Of a stretch of 64,000 nt of DNA, positions 43,794 to 53,505 are shown piece by piece. Position numbers and translations under genes: made by a program. The DNA comes from Niastella populi. GTDB lineage: Bacteria > Bacteroidota > Bacteroidia > Chitinophagales > Chitinophagaceae. Each line of letters opens with the position of its first letter. Positions within the stretch are counted from its first letter, which is position 1. The notes under the pieces are model-generated. The model searched no databases. It was given only the letters and a program-made list of their open reading frames with translations, and was not told the origin of the DNA. The stretch spans positions 62,001 through 126,000 of the forward strand of contig NZ_LWBP01000243.1 in assembly GCF_002078015.1 (NCBI RefSeq). The letters are read 5' to 3'.

Positions 43794-45206
43794 TTATTCT
43801 TTGATCAGTTTAACCATCATGCGTTCCTTGCTGTTGACCGTAACATCGAGCGTGTAAGCGCCGGGTTGCAGGTTGCTGCTTCCCTCCATTATAAAATTGT
43901 TGGCTCCTGCATCGGCTTTGGACGTTTTATTCATCACAATAGCGCCATCGGCATTTAATATCTTAAGGGCAACATAGCTGCTTGAATTCAACTGCGCGGT
44001 TACCGAAATATCATTCTTTGCCGGGTTGGGTGTAACACTCACCATTTTCACCGCAAGCGTATTGTACACACGCACTACCAATAGCCGGCTTGTTGCTACT
44101 TTACCATTAATATCAACCTGCTTCAACCTGTAGTACAGATCTTTTTTCAGTGCCGTATTCTTACCAACTTCGTCGTTGAACGAATATATTTTTCTTTTGG
44201 TTGAAACACCTTCCGATTTAATTGTTCCGGCGGTATGCCATTTGCGGCCATCGAGGCTTCTTTCCACCTCGAAGCGGTCGTTATTGAATTCGTAGGCGGT
44301 GGCCCATTTCAGCATTACATTACCGCCATCGTTATACAGCCCCGCGAAATCGTTAAGGCTTACCGATTCATCGGGAAAACTGAGCTTCACTTTTGCATCC
44401 TGTGAGCAAAGGCGGCCGTAACCGTTGTCGCAAACTTTATATGTAAAAGTGGTTGAGTTACCGCTAAAGCCCGGGTTGGGCGTGAATATAAAACTGCCAT
44501 CGCCGCGCAACTGCACTTTCCCATCGGGTGAATTGCTGATGAGGTAAGCGTTGAAATAATCACGGTCTGCATCGCGGTCATTTATGGTAACCTGTCCGGT
44601 TGCAGTACGATCGGGGAAACCGGTAAGCTCATCATTCACTGCAACAGGTGATGTATTGCAGCCTTCGCTATAGTGTAACCCGGCAGAAACAACCAGTTGA
44701 TCGATGGCAATGCGGGTATTGCCGCCGGTACCCTGGTAGTTCAGGAACACTTTATATACACCCGGTTGTAAGTGCATAAATGTTTTGTTGTAATTGTACA
44801 TCGATCTGGCAATGTTGGGGCATTCAAAGCTATCGAGCCGGTTTACGATGATATTGTTGGGATCGGTTAAATAAACCTTTATCCACCGGCGGGCGCCTTT
44901 TTCAAAAGGCTGATCGAATTGCCAGTTGAACGAAACGTTTACCTGATCGGTTACATCCAGTACCGGCGTATAAATACCGGTGCGTGCATTGGGCGAAATT
45001 ACCGGCCCCGGCACCAGCCAGCCATCGTTTTCCGCAGTGGCGCGGGTGATGTCGACGTCAGACAGTGACCAGCAATGATTTTGTAAGTATCCTTTCACTT
45101 GCGTGAGAGCAACACCGTTCCTGGTGTCGAAGTTTTCGGTAACCTGGGCCCTGGTTCCGGAAACCAGCAGACCGGTTACTATCAGTAGGCATGAGATGCG
45201 CTTCAT
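43794..45206 (-). CDS. T9SS-exported protein with cadherin-like (VCBS-type) domain
   Basis: A 470-aa protein with a signal peptide ending VSGTRAQ. Residues about 20-175 form a jelly-roll-like domain (DVTDQVNVSFNWQF, NTRIAIDQLVV). Residues about 183-280 match the cadherin-like/VCBS tandem-repeat pattern (SPVAVNDELTGF, then GSFIFTPNPGFSGNSTTFTY). A fibronectin-like stretch (WATAYEFNNDRFEVERSLDG) and the sorting domain (VSVTPNPAKNDISV to VKLIKE) follow. Extracellular, likely adhesive or matrix-binding. Confidence 0.85.
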   Translation of the reverse strand: MKRISCLLIVTGLLVSGTRAQVTENFDTRNGVALTQVKGYLQNHCWSLSDVDITRATAENDGWLVPGPVISPNARTGIYTPVLDVTDQVNVSFNWQFDQPFEKGARRWIKVYLTDPNNIIVNRLDSFECPNIARSMYNYNKTFMHLQPGVYKVFLNYQGTGGNTRIAIDQLVVSAGLHYSEGCNTSPVAVNDELTGFPDRTATGQVTINDRDADRDYFNAYLISNSPDGKVQLRGDGSFIFTPNPGFSGNSTTFTYKVCDNGYGRLCSQDAKVKLSFPDESVSLNDFAGLYNDGGNVMLKWATAYEFNNDRFEVERSLDGRKWHTAGTIKSEGVSTKRKIYSFNDEVGKNTALKKDLYYRLKQVDINGKVATSRLLVVRVYNTLAVKMVSVTPNPAKNDISVTAQLNSSSYVALKILNADGAIVMNKTSKADAGANNFIMEGSSNLQPGAYTLDVTVNSKERMMVKLIKE

Positions 45207-45676
45207 TATTGAAAGTTTCAGCGTTAAATAATAGATACGCCAATGCGGTTTGTAAATGAGCCGGCATGGGTATTCAAAGGCAATGCGTTGTTTAAAGGAT
45301 ACAAACGATCACGGGAGGGTAATACGAACACGAGGAAATTACGTAGGAATTGGAAAGTATTTATACGATAAAATGCAGTTCAAAGAAGATTAAGACCGTC
45401 GACTGTTTCATCTGAACTCTGCTATCATTCAAATAGTCAGCGGCTTATGTAGGTCTTTGGAATTTTTTGCAGGCAGAATTTTAATGATCTGCGGGCTACG
45501 GAATTGTCAGAGGATGTATAGGGACCTTACAAATGTAACTAACGGTTTTGTCTTTTGCAAGCAGGACCACATAAAAAAATATTTTGGTTAAATCGGTCTT
45601 AATAATAGCCGGTGCCAACTATATTTTTCAGGCCCGAACCAATTCGGGTTGTAATTTGTACAACTTATTAATACGT
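45207..45676. other. Divergent intergenic region
   Basis: A 470-bp region between the T9SS gene and the ABC-2 operon. I see no hairpin, repeat or ORF I can support. A TCTTTTGC near 45553 could be a weak -7 box. Confidence 0.35.
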
Positions 45677-46618
45677 ATGTCTGCGATCATAAATGTCAGT
45701 AATTTAAGCAAGCAGTATCGTGAGTTGAAGGCGGTGAATAATATCTCGTTCACTGTGAATGCAGGCGATATATATGGTTTTCTGGGGCAGAATGGCGCCG
45801 GTAAATCCACCACTATACGCATGTTGCTAACACTCATTGAGCCAACAGCGGGGAACATAGAATTGTTTGGTAAAAATCTATATTCCCACCGGAAGGAAAT
45901 ATTGCGTCAGATAGGCGCTGTAATTGAAAAACCCGATCTGTATAAATATCTTACCGCATATGAGAACCTTTCGTTGTTTGCGAAAATGAGTGGCGCAACG
46001 GTCACTGAAAAAAAACTGAATGATCAGCTTGAGCAGGTAGGGCTTTCGAAACGGGCGCACAGCAAGGTGAAAACCTTTTCGCAGGGGATGAAACAACGCC
46101 TTGGAATTGCGATTGCCCTCATACACGATCCGCAGTTGATAATACTCGATGAGCCAACCAATGGCCTCGATCCGCAGGGTATTGCAGATATTCGTAATTT
46201 GATCCTGCACCTGAGCAGGCACCAGGGAAAAACCATTCTGGTATCATCGCATCTGTTACATGAAATAGAATTGATAGCCAACCGCATGCTCATTATAGAC
46301 AAGGGTGAAAAGGTAATGGAGGGAACTGTTGCCGAACTGGTTGACCCGGCCAACACCATCGTGCATCTTGAAGTTACCAATGCACGGGAAATGATGGCCT
46401 GGCTGCAAAACAGCCGGTGGAAGGCAGGCCTGCAGGCACAGGAACAGAATAAAAATGTTATTCTGCTGCGTATGAATAAAGCGCAGGTGCCTGAGTTAAC
46501 AACCGAACTGGTAAATGCCGGCGCAAATATCATGTCGCTACAACCGCAGAACTCCCTGGAATCTTATTTTCTGTCATTAACAACCGAAAACCGGCATGTG
46601 GACACTTTTACAAATTGA
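45677..46618 (+). CDS. ABC-2-type transporter ATP-binding protein
   Basis: A 313-aa ATPase from the ATG at 45677. The 31 extra codons of the longer frame have no homology-like pattern. Walker A GQNGAGKST is at about residue 38, signature FSQGMKQRLGIAIAL, Walker B IILDEPTNGLDPQG, H-loop LVSSHLLHEIE. The C-terminal about 80 residues form the regulatory extension seen in bacitracin/antibiotic and Na+-type exporters. It overlaps the permease start by 23 bp, indicating translational coupling. Confidence 0.93.
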   Translation: MSAIINVSNLSKQYRELKAVNNISFTVNAGDIYGFLGQNGAGKSTTIRMLLTLIEPTAGNIELFGKNLYSHRKEILRQIGAVIEKPDLYKYLTAYENLSLFAKMSGATVTEKKLNDQLEQVGLSKRAHSKVKTFSQGMKQRLGIAIALIHDPQLIILDEPTNGLDPQGIADIRNLILHLSRHQGKTILVSSHLLHEIELIANRMLIIDKGEKVMEGTVAELVDPANTIVHLEVTNAREMMAWLQNSRWKAGLQAQEQNKNVILLRMNKAQVPELTTELVNAGANIMSLQPQNSLESYFLSLTTENRHVDTFTN

Positions 46619-47468
46619 GCTTTTCAAAATATTCAAACGGCCGCGTACTTATATTGCTTTTATTGCCATTGCCGCTATCGTTACGTTAATTCAGCTGGCC
46701 CTGTACCTCGATGGTAAAACCTATGTGGGTTTTATGCTTCAAAGCATAGAGCGCTTCAATGTGGAAGGCAAGATCCTCAATGGGTATTTTGTATGTTATT
46801 TTATTCTGCAAACGCTGCTTATTCATGTGCCGTTGCTGATAGCGCTGGTTGGTGGTGATATGATAGCCGGTGAGGCGAATATGGGCACCTTGCGCTTATT
46901 GATAAGCAAACCCATCAGCCGCTCCGCTTTGCTGGTAAGTAAATTCCTTGCCGCTTCCATCTATACTTTATTGCTGCTGATATGGATGGCCATTCTGTCG
47001 TTATTCCTTTCGCTGCTGATCTTTGGTTCAGGCGACCTCATGGTGTTCCAAAGCCAGGTGATCATTCAGATACCTGCTTCGGATGTATTCTGGCGTTATA
47101 TAGCCGCCTTCGGTTTTGCCGCCATTGCCATGACAACGGTAGCGGCCCTGTCGTTCTTTTTATCGCTGTTTGCCGAGAATTCAATTGGCCCCATTGTGGC
47201 AGCTATGAGCATCGTAATTGTTTGTACCATTCTTACCACAATGGACCTGCCATTGTTTTTAACAATGAAACCATACCTGTTCACATCGCATATGCTGGGG
47301 TGGAAGGGATTCTTCGATATTCAGGCAACCACCGGCAACAGTGCCGTGCCGGGCAGCATCCAGAACCTGCCGGGGATACTTCGATCGGCATCTATACTGG
47401 TAGTGCATATCATACTTTTTGTAACCGCAGCTGTTGTCATATTCAGAAAGAAGGATGTGCTTTCGTGA
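46596..47468 (+). CDS. ABC-2-type transporter permease
   Basis: A 290-aa membrane protein with six helices: TYIAFIAIAAIVTLIQLALYL, YFILQTLLIHVPLLIALVGG, a conserved DMIAGEANMGTLRLLISKPI segment (the amphipathic coupling motif of ABC-2 permeases), and further helices to the C-terminus. The start overlaps the ATPase gene. It forms the membrane half of an exporter of unknown substrate. Confidence 0.9.
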   Translation: MWTLLQIELFKIFKRPRTYIAFIAIAAIVTLIQLALYLDGKTYVGFMLQSIERFNVEGKILNGYFVCYFILQTLLIHVPLLIALVGGDMIAGEANMGTLRLLISKPISRSALLVSKFLAASIYTLLLLIWMAILSLFLSLLIFGSGDLMVFQSQVIIQIPASDVFWRYIAAFGFAAIAMTTVAALSFFLSLFAENSIGPIVAAMSIVIVCTILTTMDLPLFLTMKPYLFTSHMLGWKGFFDIQATTGNSAVPGSIQNLPGILRSASILVVHIILFVTAAVVIFRKKDVLS

Positions 47469-47471
47469 ACG

Positions 47472-47504
47472 ACGTGTGCCACACTTTCAAAGTGTGGCAC
47501 ACGT
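47472..47504. terminator. Bidirectional terminator
   Basis: Perfect 16-bp complementary arms (ACGTGTGCCACACTTT at 47472-47487, complement at 47489-47504) separated by a single base. It lies between convergent stops. The stem must open by a few pairs to form a real loop. Confidence 0.75.
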
Positions 47505-47507
47505 GTA

Positions 47508-49502
47508 TTATGTATTTTCGGCAATCGTAAAATGGAAAGTACTGCCTTTGCCGGCTTCCGATTCTACCCATATTGTGCCGCCGTGCAGTTCAACTATCTT
47601 TTTACAATGCGCCAGCCCGATACCCGAGCCTTCATACACCGAGCGATTGTGTAACCGTTGAAAGATGATGAATATGCGTTGCTGGTATTGTTTTTCTATT
47701 CCAATACCATTGTCGCGGAACCTGAAATGCCAGTGACTGTTTTCTTTCGATGTTGAGATGTCGATATGAGGGGCAACACCTGGTTGCTGAAATTTGATCG
47801 AATTGCTGATGAGGTTTTGAAATAATAGTTTCAACTCTGTTGGGAATGCGTTTACCACCGGCAGTTTCTCTGCGGTGATAACGGCTTTGTTTTCCTTTAT
47901 TACTTTGGCCAGATCGGCCGTAACTTCAGCGAATGCGGTATTGCAGTCGACCGGTTCAAATTGTTTTTCGCGGCCAATGCGCGAGTAATCGAGCAGGTCT
48001 TTGATCAGCGTTTTCATTCTATCCGAAGCCTGTATCACGTAATCGATATACCTGTTGGCGTTTTCGTCGATCTTACCGTAGTATTGTTTGCGAAGCAGCT
48101 CTACAAAGCTGGAGGTAGTACGCAAAGGTTCCTGCAGGTCATGCGAGGCTACATAAGCGAATTGTTCCAGCTCCTTATTCTTGATCTCCAGTTCGGCGGT
48201 TCGTTGTTTTACTTTTTTCTCCAGTGAAAGGTTAACGTCCCTGATCTCTTTTTCAAGGCGTTTCTTCTCCGAAATATCCCGAATGGCGGCCGTTACCAGT
48301 AAACCCTCTTCGGTTTCGAGCGGGCTTAAACTTATTTCCACCGGAAATTCTTGCCCGTTCTGGCGGCGGCCCAATAATTCAAGCCCAACCTCCGTTGAAC
48401 GAACGCCGGGAATATCATAAAACAATTTTCGTTGTTCGTTTGGCGCAGAGCGAAACCGTTCGGGTAACAATAACTCTACATTATAACCGATAAGCTCATT
48501 CTTTTTATACCCGAAAATAAGTTCGCATTTATTATTTACCAGTTGAATGGTGCCTTTTTCACCAACGATAAGAATAGCGTCGGGGGCGCTTTCAAGCAGG
48601 CCTTTGAATTTTTGCTGGGCCTGTTCAATTTCCCTGATGCTGCGTTCCAGTTCTTCGGCCATACTGTTGAAGTTATGAGCCAGGATGCCTATCTCATCTT
48701 TTGAGAATGCCTTTGCTTTGCGATTGAATTCTTTTTTTGCAACCGCCTTGGCCGATTGCAGAATTTCGTTCAATCCTTTCTGTATGTTACGGCTTACTAT
48801 AATAGCCAGTGTCAACCCTGTTACTTCAACCGAAAGGGCTATGGCAAATAGTAATTTCAGAACCAGGTTTTCGAGCCAGCGCGATCCTTCGCCCAGGGTA
48901 TAGGAAAAGTCATCTTCAAGTTTTGTAAGGCGGGCGTTCAACGGATCGATGGCCGCAATAATGGCGTTGATCTTTTCGGGCGAAGGGTTGGGCGAGTTGA
49001 TCTCTGCATGCAGTTGTTCACCAATGGGAACAAATTCGGCCACCAGCGGATCGGCCTTCGACCAGATCTCGATGGCTTTATTGATATACGATATACGGTT
49101 GAAGCGGGTGAAAAGCGTTATCATACCGTCTACATCTTCAGGATGGTTGCGGCCTTCTATAAAACCCTGGCGGGCAATATTCATGTCGGGGTTTGCTTTG
49201 GCAAGTTCAACCAGCGTTTTATGATCGCCGCCGGGCACCTTCATAAACTCCTTGAACTTCTCGTAATCGGCTTCATTATGCGTGCGGCTGTATGTTAACA
49301 GCTGGTACATGGCATCTTTTTGCGCTTTTGACCAAAGGCCTTCCCCGCTTACATATGCGCGTACAGATGAGAGCGTATGAATTGAAAATACAAGCGCACC
49401 TAACTCAAGGGCGATAAGGGTGGCCATCAGGCCCACCGTTAAGTATAATTTTTTGGCAATGGATATATCCTTAAACCACTTGAAAAGCGATCCCCCTTTC
49501 AT
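47508..49502 (-). CDS. PAS-containing sensor histidine kinase
   Basis: A 664-aa kinase. TM helix at about 15-40, periplasmic sensor of about 170 residues (helical bundle type), TM at about 213-235 (LLFAIALSVEVTGLTLAIIV), HAMP to about 290, PAS to about 420 (APDAILIVGEKGTIQLVNNK, then FGYKKNELIG), coiled coil, and HisKA with H-box YVASHDLQEPLRT. The HATPase has NLISNSIKFQ, RDNGIGIEKQYQ and GSGIGLAHCKKIV. No response regulator is adjacent, so it is an orphan kinase. The stimulus is unknown. Confidence 0.93.
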   Translation of the reverse strand: MKGGSLFKWFKDISIAKKLYLTVGLMATLIALELGALVFSIHTLSSVRAYVSGEGLWSKAQKDAMYQLLTYSRTHNEADYEKFKEFMKVPGGDHKTLVELAKANPDMNIARQGFIEGRNHPEDVDGMITLFTRFNRISYINKAIEIWSKADPLVAEFVPIGEQLHAEINSPNPSPEKINAIIAAIDPLNARLTKLEDDFSYTLGEGSRWLENLVLKLLFAIALSVEVTGLTLAIIVSRNIQKGLNEILQSAKAVAKKEFNRKAKAFSKDEIGILAHNFNSMAEELERSIREIEQAQQKFKGLLESAPDAILIVGEKGTIQLVNNKCELIFGYKKNELIGYNVELLLPERFRSAPNEQRKLFYDIPGVRSTEVGLELLGRRQNGQEFPVEISLSPLETEEGLLVTAAIRDISEKKRLEKEIRDVNLSLEKKVKQRTAELEIKNKELEQFAYVASHDLQEPLRTTSSFVELLRKQYYGKIDENANRYIDYVIQASDRMKTLIKDLLDYSRIGREKQFEPVDCNTAFAEVTADLAKVIKENKAVITAEKLPVVNAFPTELKLLFQNLISNSIKFQQPGVAPHIDISTSKENSHWHFRFRDNGIGIEKQYQQRIFIIFQRLHNRSVYEGSGIGLAHCKKIVELHGGTIWVESEAGKGSTFHFTIAENT

Positions 49503-49720
49503 TGTAATATCTTGTTTTTGTTACCCGTATATGGGTAGATCAATGGCAACAACGGAAAGAACACGCATTCTGTGCGTTCAATTTGCCTTTTTTGATTGGT
49601 TGAATGTTTGCCTGGGAATACAGTTCTGCTACTAAACGGAGCCCTGGCAGCGAAGCTGGCTGCCTGTTTGGGGAAGGTAAGAAAATTTTTTAGGACTGGA
49701 AGTCGATCGGGATTAAAAAA

Positions 49721-49760
49721 GCCCGGAAGCGTGTTCCTGAATAGGGAACTTCTTCCGGGC
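49721..49760 (-). terminator. Intrinsic terminator of the oxidoreductase-SUMF1 operon
   Basis: GCCCGGAAG / CTTCCGGGC arms with an inner TTCC/GGAA pairing. On the minus strand the hairpin is followed by TTTTTTAATC. Confidence 0.85.
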
Positions 49761-49786
49761 CGGAATGAAAAGCCTGCGTGTAATAT

Positions 49787-51139
49787 TTAGAACCCGTATT
49801 TGGTTACGCCGGGTATGGGAACCGGGTAGTAACCTTCGTCGTTGGGTAATATAGGTGGTGCTGCATTGAAATCATATGTCTGCGGTTGCAGATTAAGGGG
49901 TGAGTTCAATGCTTTTTCCCATTCAACTACCTGGCCCGTATATGTTGCCATACGGCCAAGTATAGAGGTCATGGTGCTTTTGGCACCCCATTCGGCATCG
50001 TCAAATTTGTATTCACCTTTGGCAATAGCCGCAAACAATTCATCGTGTTCTGTCTGGTACGGGTTGTTTTCGGTTTGCTGGTCGAACTGGTATAATACTT
50101 TACCCTTATAATCGGTGATCTTGCCTGCGCCGCATTCTATTTTTCCTTTGGTGCCAACGATCAGTTCGTCAACTTTACTCATAGTGCCCGGAATATGGCG
50201 GCACTGGCTGTTGAGCACGGAACCATCGGCATAGGTAAATTCAACATAATGGTGATCGAATATTTCGCCGTGTTCTTTGCCTTTGCGAACCTGCCGGCCG
50301 CCCATGCCCTGCGCTTTAACAGGCGTACCTTCCTTGAACCAGTTCACTACATCGATGTTATGAATATGCTGTTCGCAGATATGATCGCCGCACAACCACA
50401 CAAAATAGTACCAATTGCGCATCTGGTATTCCATTTCGGTTTGATCGTACTGACGTTTGCGAACCCAAACGCCGTCATTGTTCCACCAGGCCTGGGCCGA
50501 GGTGATATCGCCAATAAGTTTTTTACGTTTGAACAGTTCGCGGTATGAGTTCTGATAATGGCGTTGCAGGCCAACTACCACGTTCAGTTTCTTTTGTTTG
50601 GCTGCTTCTGCCGCTTCCAGCACTTTACGTACACCGGTGGGGTCGGTAGCCACTGGTTTCTCCATAAAAACATGTTTGTTTTGTTTTATGGCCTCTTCAA
50701 AATGAAGGGGGCGGAAACCGGGCGGCGTTGCCAGAATTACCACGTCGGCCAGGGGAATGGCTTTCTGGTAAGCATCGAAGCCGGCGAATTTTCTTTCTTC
50801 GGGAACGTCGATGCGTTCTGCCAGGTTGATGCCGCTGTTTTTTGAAGTTTCGGGTGCGGTTAAACGTTTATAACTTCTGTCTAAATTATCACGAAAGGCA
50901 TCGGCCATGGCAACCAGCTTTACATTTTGCTTGCTTAGCAGGGCTTGCATGGCAGCTCCGGTACCCCGTCCGCCGCAGCCGATCAGCGCAACTTTTATGG
51001 TATCATCGGCACCGGAAAAATAGTTAGCTCTCGAGAGAAGTGGAGCGGCAAGTAATCCTCCGGCCAGCCAGGTAGTTTGTTTTACAAACCGGCGGCGAGA
51101 AGCGGCAAGGTTGTTAGATTGTTCAGTGCTCATTTGCAT
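49787..51139 (-). CDS. Gfo/Idh/MocA-family oxidoreductase, Tat-exported
   Basis: A 450-aa protein. Tat signal with twin arginine (ASRRRFVKQTTWLAGGLLAA). NAD(P)-binding GxGxxG-type loop ALIGCGGRGTGAAMQALL at about residue 53, and the family motif EKPVATDP at about 162. The C-terminal half has the open beta-sheet of the family (GKEHGEIFDHHYVEFTYADG). It probably oxidises a sugar or cyclitol in the periplasm. Second gene after the SUMF1-like gene, 57 bp apart. A sugar-isomerase-like gene with its own Tat signal is divergent. Confidence 0.9.
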   Translation of the reverse strand: MQMSTEQSNNLAASRRRFVKQTTWLAGGLLAAPLLSRANYFSGADDTIKVALIGCGGRGTGAAMQALLSKQNVKLVAMADAFRDNLDRSYKRLTAPETSKNSGINLAERIDVPEERKFAGFDAYQKAIPLADVVILATPPGFRPLHFEEAIKQNKHVFMEKPVATDPTGVRKVLEAAEAAKQKKLNVVVGLQRHYQNSYRELFKRKKLIGDITSAQAWWNNDGVWVRKRQYDQTEMEYQMRNWYYFVWLCGDHICEQHIHNIDVVNWFKEGTPVKAQGMGGRQVRKGKEHGEIFDHHYVEFTYADGSVLNSQCRHIPGTMSKVDELIVGTKGKIECGAGKITDYKGKVLYQFDQQTENNPYQTEHDELFAAIAKGEYKFDDAEWGAKSTMTSILGRMATYTGQVVEWEKALNSPLNLQPQTYDFNAAPPILPNDEGYYPVPIPGVTKYGF

Positions 51140-51196
51140 CAGTTTTAGTATAACAAAATCAGGATCCCTATAATATGACGAGCTAACGCATGGGTG

Positions 51197-52159
51197 TTAC
51201 TCGTGGCAATATTTCTTATAAAAGGCTTCTGCTTCTGCAGCAGTAGGAGCCTGTAACGGGCGAACGACGCGGAAACCTACGGCCATGCCATCAGTAAGCC
51301 ACCATTTGCTTTTGGGCATCTGCGGGTCGCGTTTGTTCCATGACGGATCGGAGGCCCGCCGGGTTGCACATCGCAGCGCATCGGCCTTATCTAAATAGCC
51401 GCCGCCGCGAACTGCGCGGGGATACGTTTCCGTAGGCATTACCGTGGGGTTGAGCGCGGCATCTCCGATCGTAGAAAAATAATCTTCCCTGTACTGATCG
51501 AGTGTCCATTCGCCCACGTTGCCCAGCATATCATATAACCCCCAGGCATTTGGTTTTTTCTGTCCGGTTTTCTGGTACTTCCTGTTGCTGTTATCGGCGT
51601 ACCAGGCGTACTCTTTCAATTGTTTGACATCGTTACCAAAAAAATAAGCGCTGGTGCTGCCGGCCCTGCAGGCATATTCCCATTCAGCCTCTGTGGGCAA
51701 CCGGTAGAACACACCTGTTTTTTTATACAGCCAGCGGCAATACATCATAGCGGTATACTGCGACATACTGTTTACCGGGAAACCGCCCTGTTTACCCATA
51801 CCCCAACTGAGGTCGATATATTGCGGGGTTGGGCGGGTAACTGCATCAACTTCCGAATCGCGCGGTGTATTTTCATCGTTGAAGAACAACAAAAATTCAT
51901 CATAGGTAACTTCTTTGGCGCCCATCCAGAAGGCGTCGAGCTTAACTTGTTTAGCAGGGCCCTCTGCTGGTTTACGCCCCGCTTCCGAAGCCGGACTGCC
52001 CATGGTAAAACTGCCTGCCTGTACAGGCACCATATTAAATGATACCGAACTACCGGGGATCGACTGGTCATAGGGCGAAAAAGCATTTGAATTACTGGTT
52101 TGGGCAACGGCGCCGGCGCTACCCAACAACAAAGACATTACAATTTGTATTGATTTCAC
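51197..52159 (-). CDS. SUMF1/formylglycine-generating-enzyme-family protein, secreted
   Basis: A 320-aa protein with a signal peptide ending AGAVAQ. The whole mature part is the FGE-sulfatase fold: FNMVPVQAGSFTMGSPASEA, EVTYDEFLLFFND, RLPTEAEWEYACRAGSTSAYFF, NAWGLYDMLGNVGEWTLD, RAVRGGGYLDKADALRCATR, and AVGFRVVR. I cannot confirm a catalytic cysteine pair, so it may be a non-catalytic paralogue such as those in surface-assembly systems. It lacks the features that would make it GldK with confidence. First gene of the two-gene operon with the oxidoreductase. Confidence 0.88.
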   Translation of the reverse strand: MKSIQIVMSLLLGSAGAVAQTSNSNAFSPYDQSIPGSSVSFNMVPVQAGSFTMGSPASEAGRKPAEGPAKQVKLDAFWMGAKEVTYDEFLLFFNDENTPRDSEVDAVTRPTPQYIDLSWGMGKQGGFPVNSMSQYTAMMYCRWLYKKTGVFYRLPTEAEWEYACRAGSTSAYFFGNDVKQLKEYAWYADNSNRKYQKTGQKKPNAWGLYDMLGNVGEWTLDQYREDYFSTIGDAALNPTVMPTETYPRAVRGGGYLDKADALRCATRRASDPSWNKRDPQMPKSKWWLTDGMAVGFRVVRPLQAPTAAEAEAFYKKYCHE

Positions 52160-52522
52160 AAGGCGATCTTTTGATGAAAGAAATGGAAATTAGGAAATTA
52201 AAGCATTCCATTTACAGGTTGTACCCTGATTAGTTTTGGAAAACGTTTGCGAAAAGCGCTAAACATTTAAGCTGAATGGGAAACCCCAACGCAAAATGCC
52301 GAAGGTTTGTCATTGCCGCAGGCGCATTGCCCATTGGCTATCGTCACTTGTCCATTGCCTTTTGCTTATTGCTCCCTGCCAATTGATACGCCCTTCTTAT
52401 AAGTCGTTTAGACGGGCATGCACCCCTAAACCGTTACGCGGTGTTTATTTTTTTGTTTTATCAGGGCATTGCGCGCTGCTAAATATTATTATCTATAAAT
52501 TTAAACACTAAATGCGCTGATA
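52160..52522. other. Divergent intergenic region with a word-repeat
   Basis: It carries a stuttering tract at 52299-52388 (GTCATTGCCGCAGGCGCATT, then GTCCATTGCCTTTTGCTTAT) related to the one at 4796-4882. The remainder is AT-rich with no gene seen. Confidence 0.45.
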
Positions 52523-53455
52523 ATGAAAAGACGATCCTTTTTGCAACAAACTGCTTTCACCGGTGCCTCATTGATCACTGCTACCGGATTTAGCGCTGCT
52601 GCTGCACCGGTATATAAACAACCTGTTCCCGCTGCGGATAAACCTTTTAATTTGAACTATGCTTTTCATGATGGTATGTTTAAGAGCCATGCCGGTAATG
52701 ACATCATCGATCAGATAAAATTCGGGTACGACCATGGTTTCCGTTCTATTGAAGACAATGGGATGATGGGCCGCACTCCCGAAATGCAAAAGAAAATAGG
52801 CGATACCCTGCAAAAGCTGGGTATGAATATGGGTGTATTTGTGATCACTTCAGACAATTGGCACTGGAAAACCACCCTCACCACCGGCAAGCAGGAATGG
52901 ATCGATAAAATGATCAGTGACTGTAAAAAGGCTGTTGAAGTTGCCAAACGGTGCGGCGCCAAATGGATGACCGTTGTGCCGGGTAATTTCGACAGATCGC
53001 TTTCCCTGGATTATCAAACCGCAAACGTAATAACCGCCCTGCGTAAAGGCGCTGCCATTCTTGAACCGCACGGCCTGGTAATGGTGCTTGAAATGCTGAG
53101 CGACAATTCCGACCTGTTCCTTCGTCATTCCGACCAGGCGTATATGATCTGCAAAGCTGTGAATAGTTCTGCCTGCAAAATGTTGTTCGATATGTACCAT
53201 ATGCAGCGTAACGAAGGCGATATCATCAACAACCTTAATAAATCCTGGGATGAGATCGGTTATCTGCAAATAGGCGATAACCCCGGAAGGTATGAACCCG
53301 GTACCGGCGAAATGAATTACCTGAATATCTTCAGGCACATTCATAGCAAAGGGTTTAAGGGCATCCTGGGCATGGAGCACGGGAATTTTCAGCAAGGAAA
53401 GGAGGGGGAGATTGCTCTCATAAAAGCCTACCGCGATGCCGACAGTTTTCTGTAA
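52523..53455 (+). CDS. TIM-barrel sugar isomerase/epimerase, hydroxypyruvate-isomerase-like, Tat-exported
   Basis: A 310-aa protein. Tat signal MKRRSFLQQTAFTGASLITA. The xylose-isomerase-like TIM barrel spans about residues 35-305, with metal-site acidic residues suggested by MVLEMLSDNSD (Glu), CKMLFDMYHMQRNEGD (Asp and His), LQIGDNPGRYEPGTGEMNY (Asp) and GILGMEHGNF (Glu-His), the pattern of hydroxypyruvate isomerases and keto-sugar epimerases. Probably acts on the product or substrate of the divergent periplasmic oxidoreductase (inference). Confidence 0.88.
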   Translation: MKRRSFLQQTAFTGASLITATGFSAAAAPVYKQPVPAADKPFNLNYAFHDGMFKSHAGNDIIDQIKFGYDHGFRSIEDNGMMGRTPEMQKKIGDTLQKLGMNMGVFVITSDNWHWKTTLTTGKQEWIDKMISDCKKAVEVAKRCGAKWMTVVPGNFDRSLSLDYQTANVITALRKGAAILEPHGLVMVLEMLSDNSDLFLRHSDQAYMICKAVNSSACKMLFDMYHMQRNEGDIINNLNKSWDEIGYLQIGDNPGRYEPGTGEMNYLNIFRHIHSKGFKGILGMEHGNFQQGKEGEIALIKAYRDADSFL

Positions 53456-53505
53456 GGCTTCGTTAAATTCATTTGGGGCCGGGGGGCGAGTAGTAAATTT
53501 GCAGA

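Noticed and set aside
51197-52159. GldK gliding lipoprotein
   Set aside because: It shares the FGE-like fold but has no lipobox, and no gldL, gldM or gldN follows.
52160-52522. Riboswitch upstream of the isomerase gene
   Set aside because: The structured-looking part is the word-repeat tract; no known riboswitch core was recognised.
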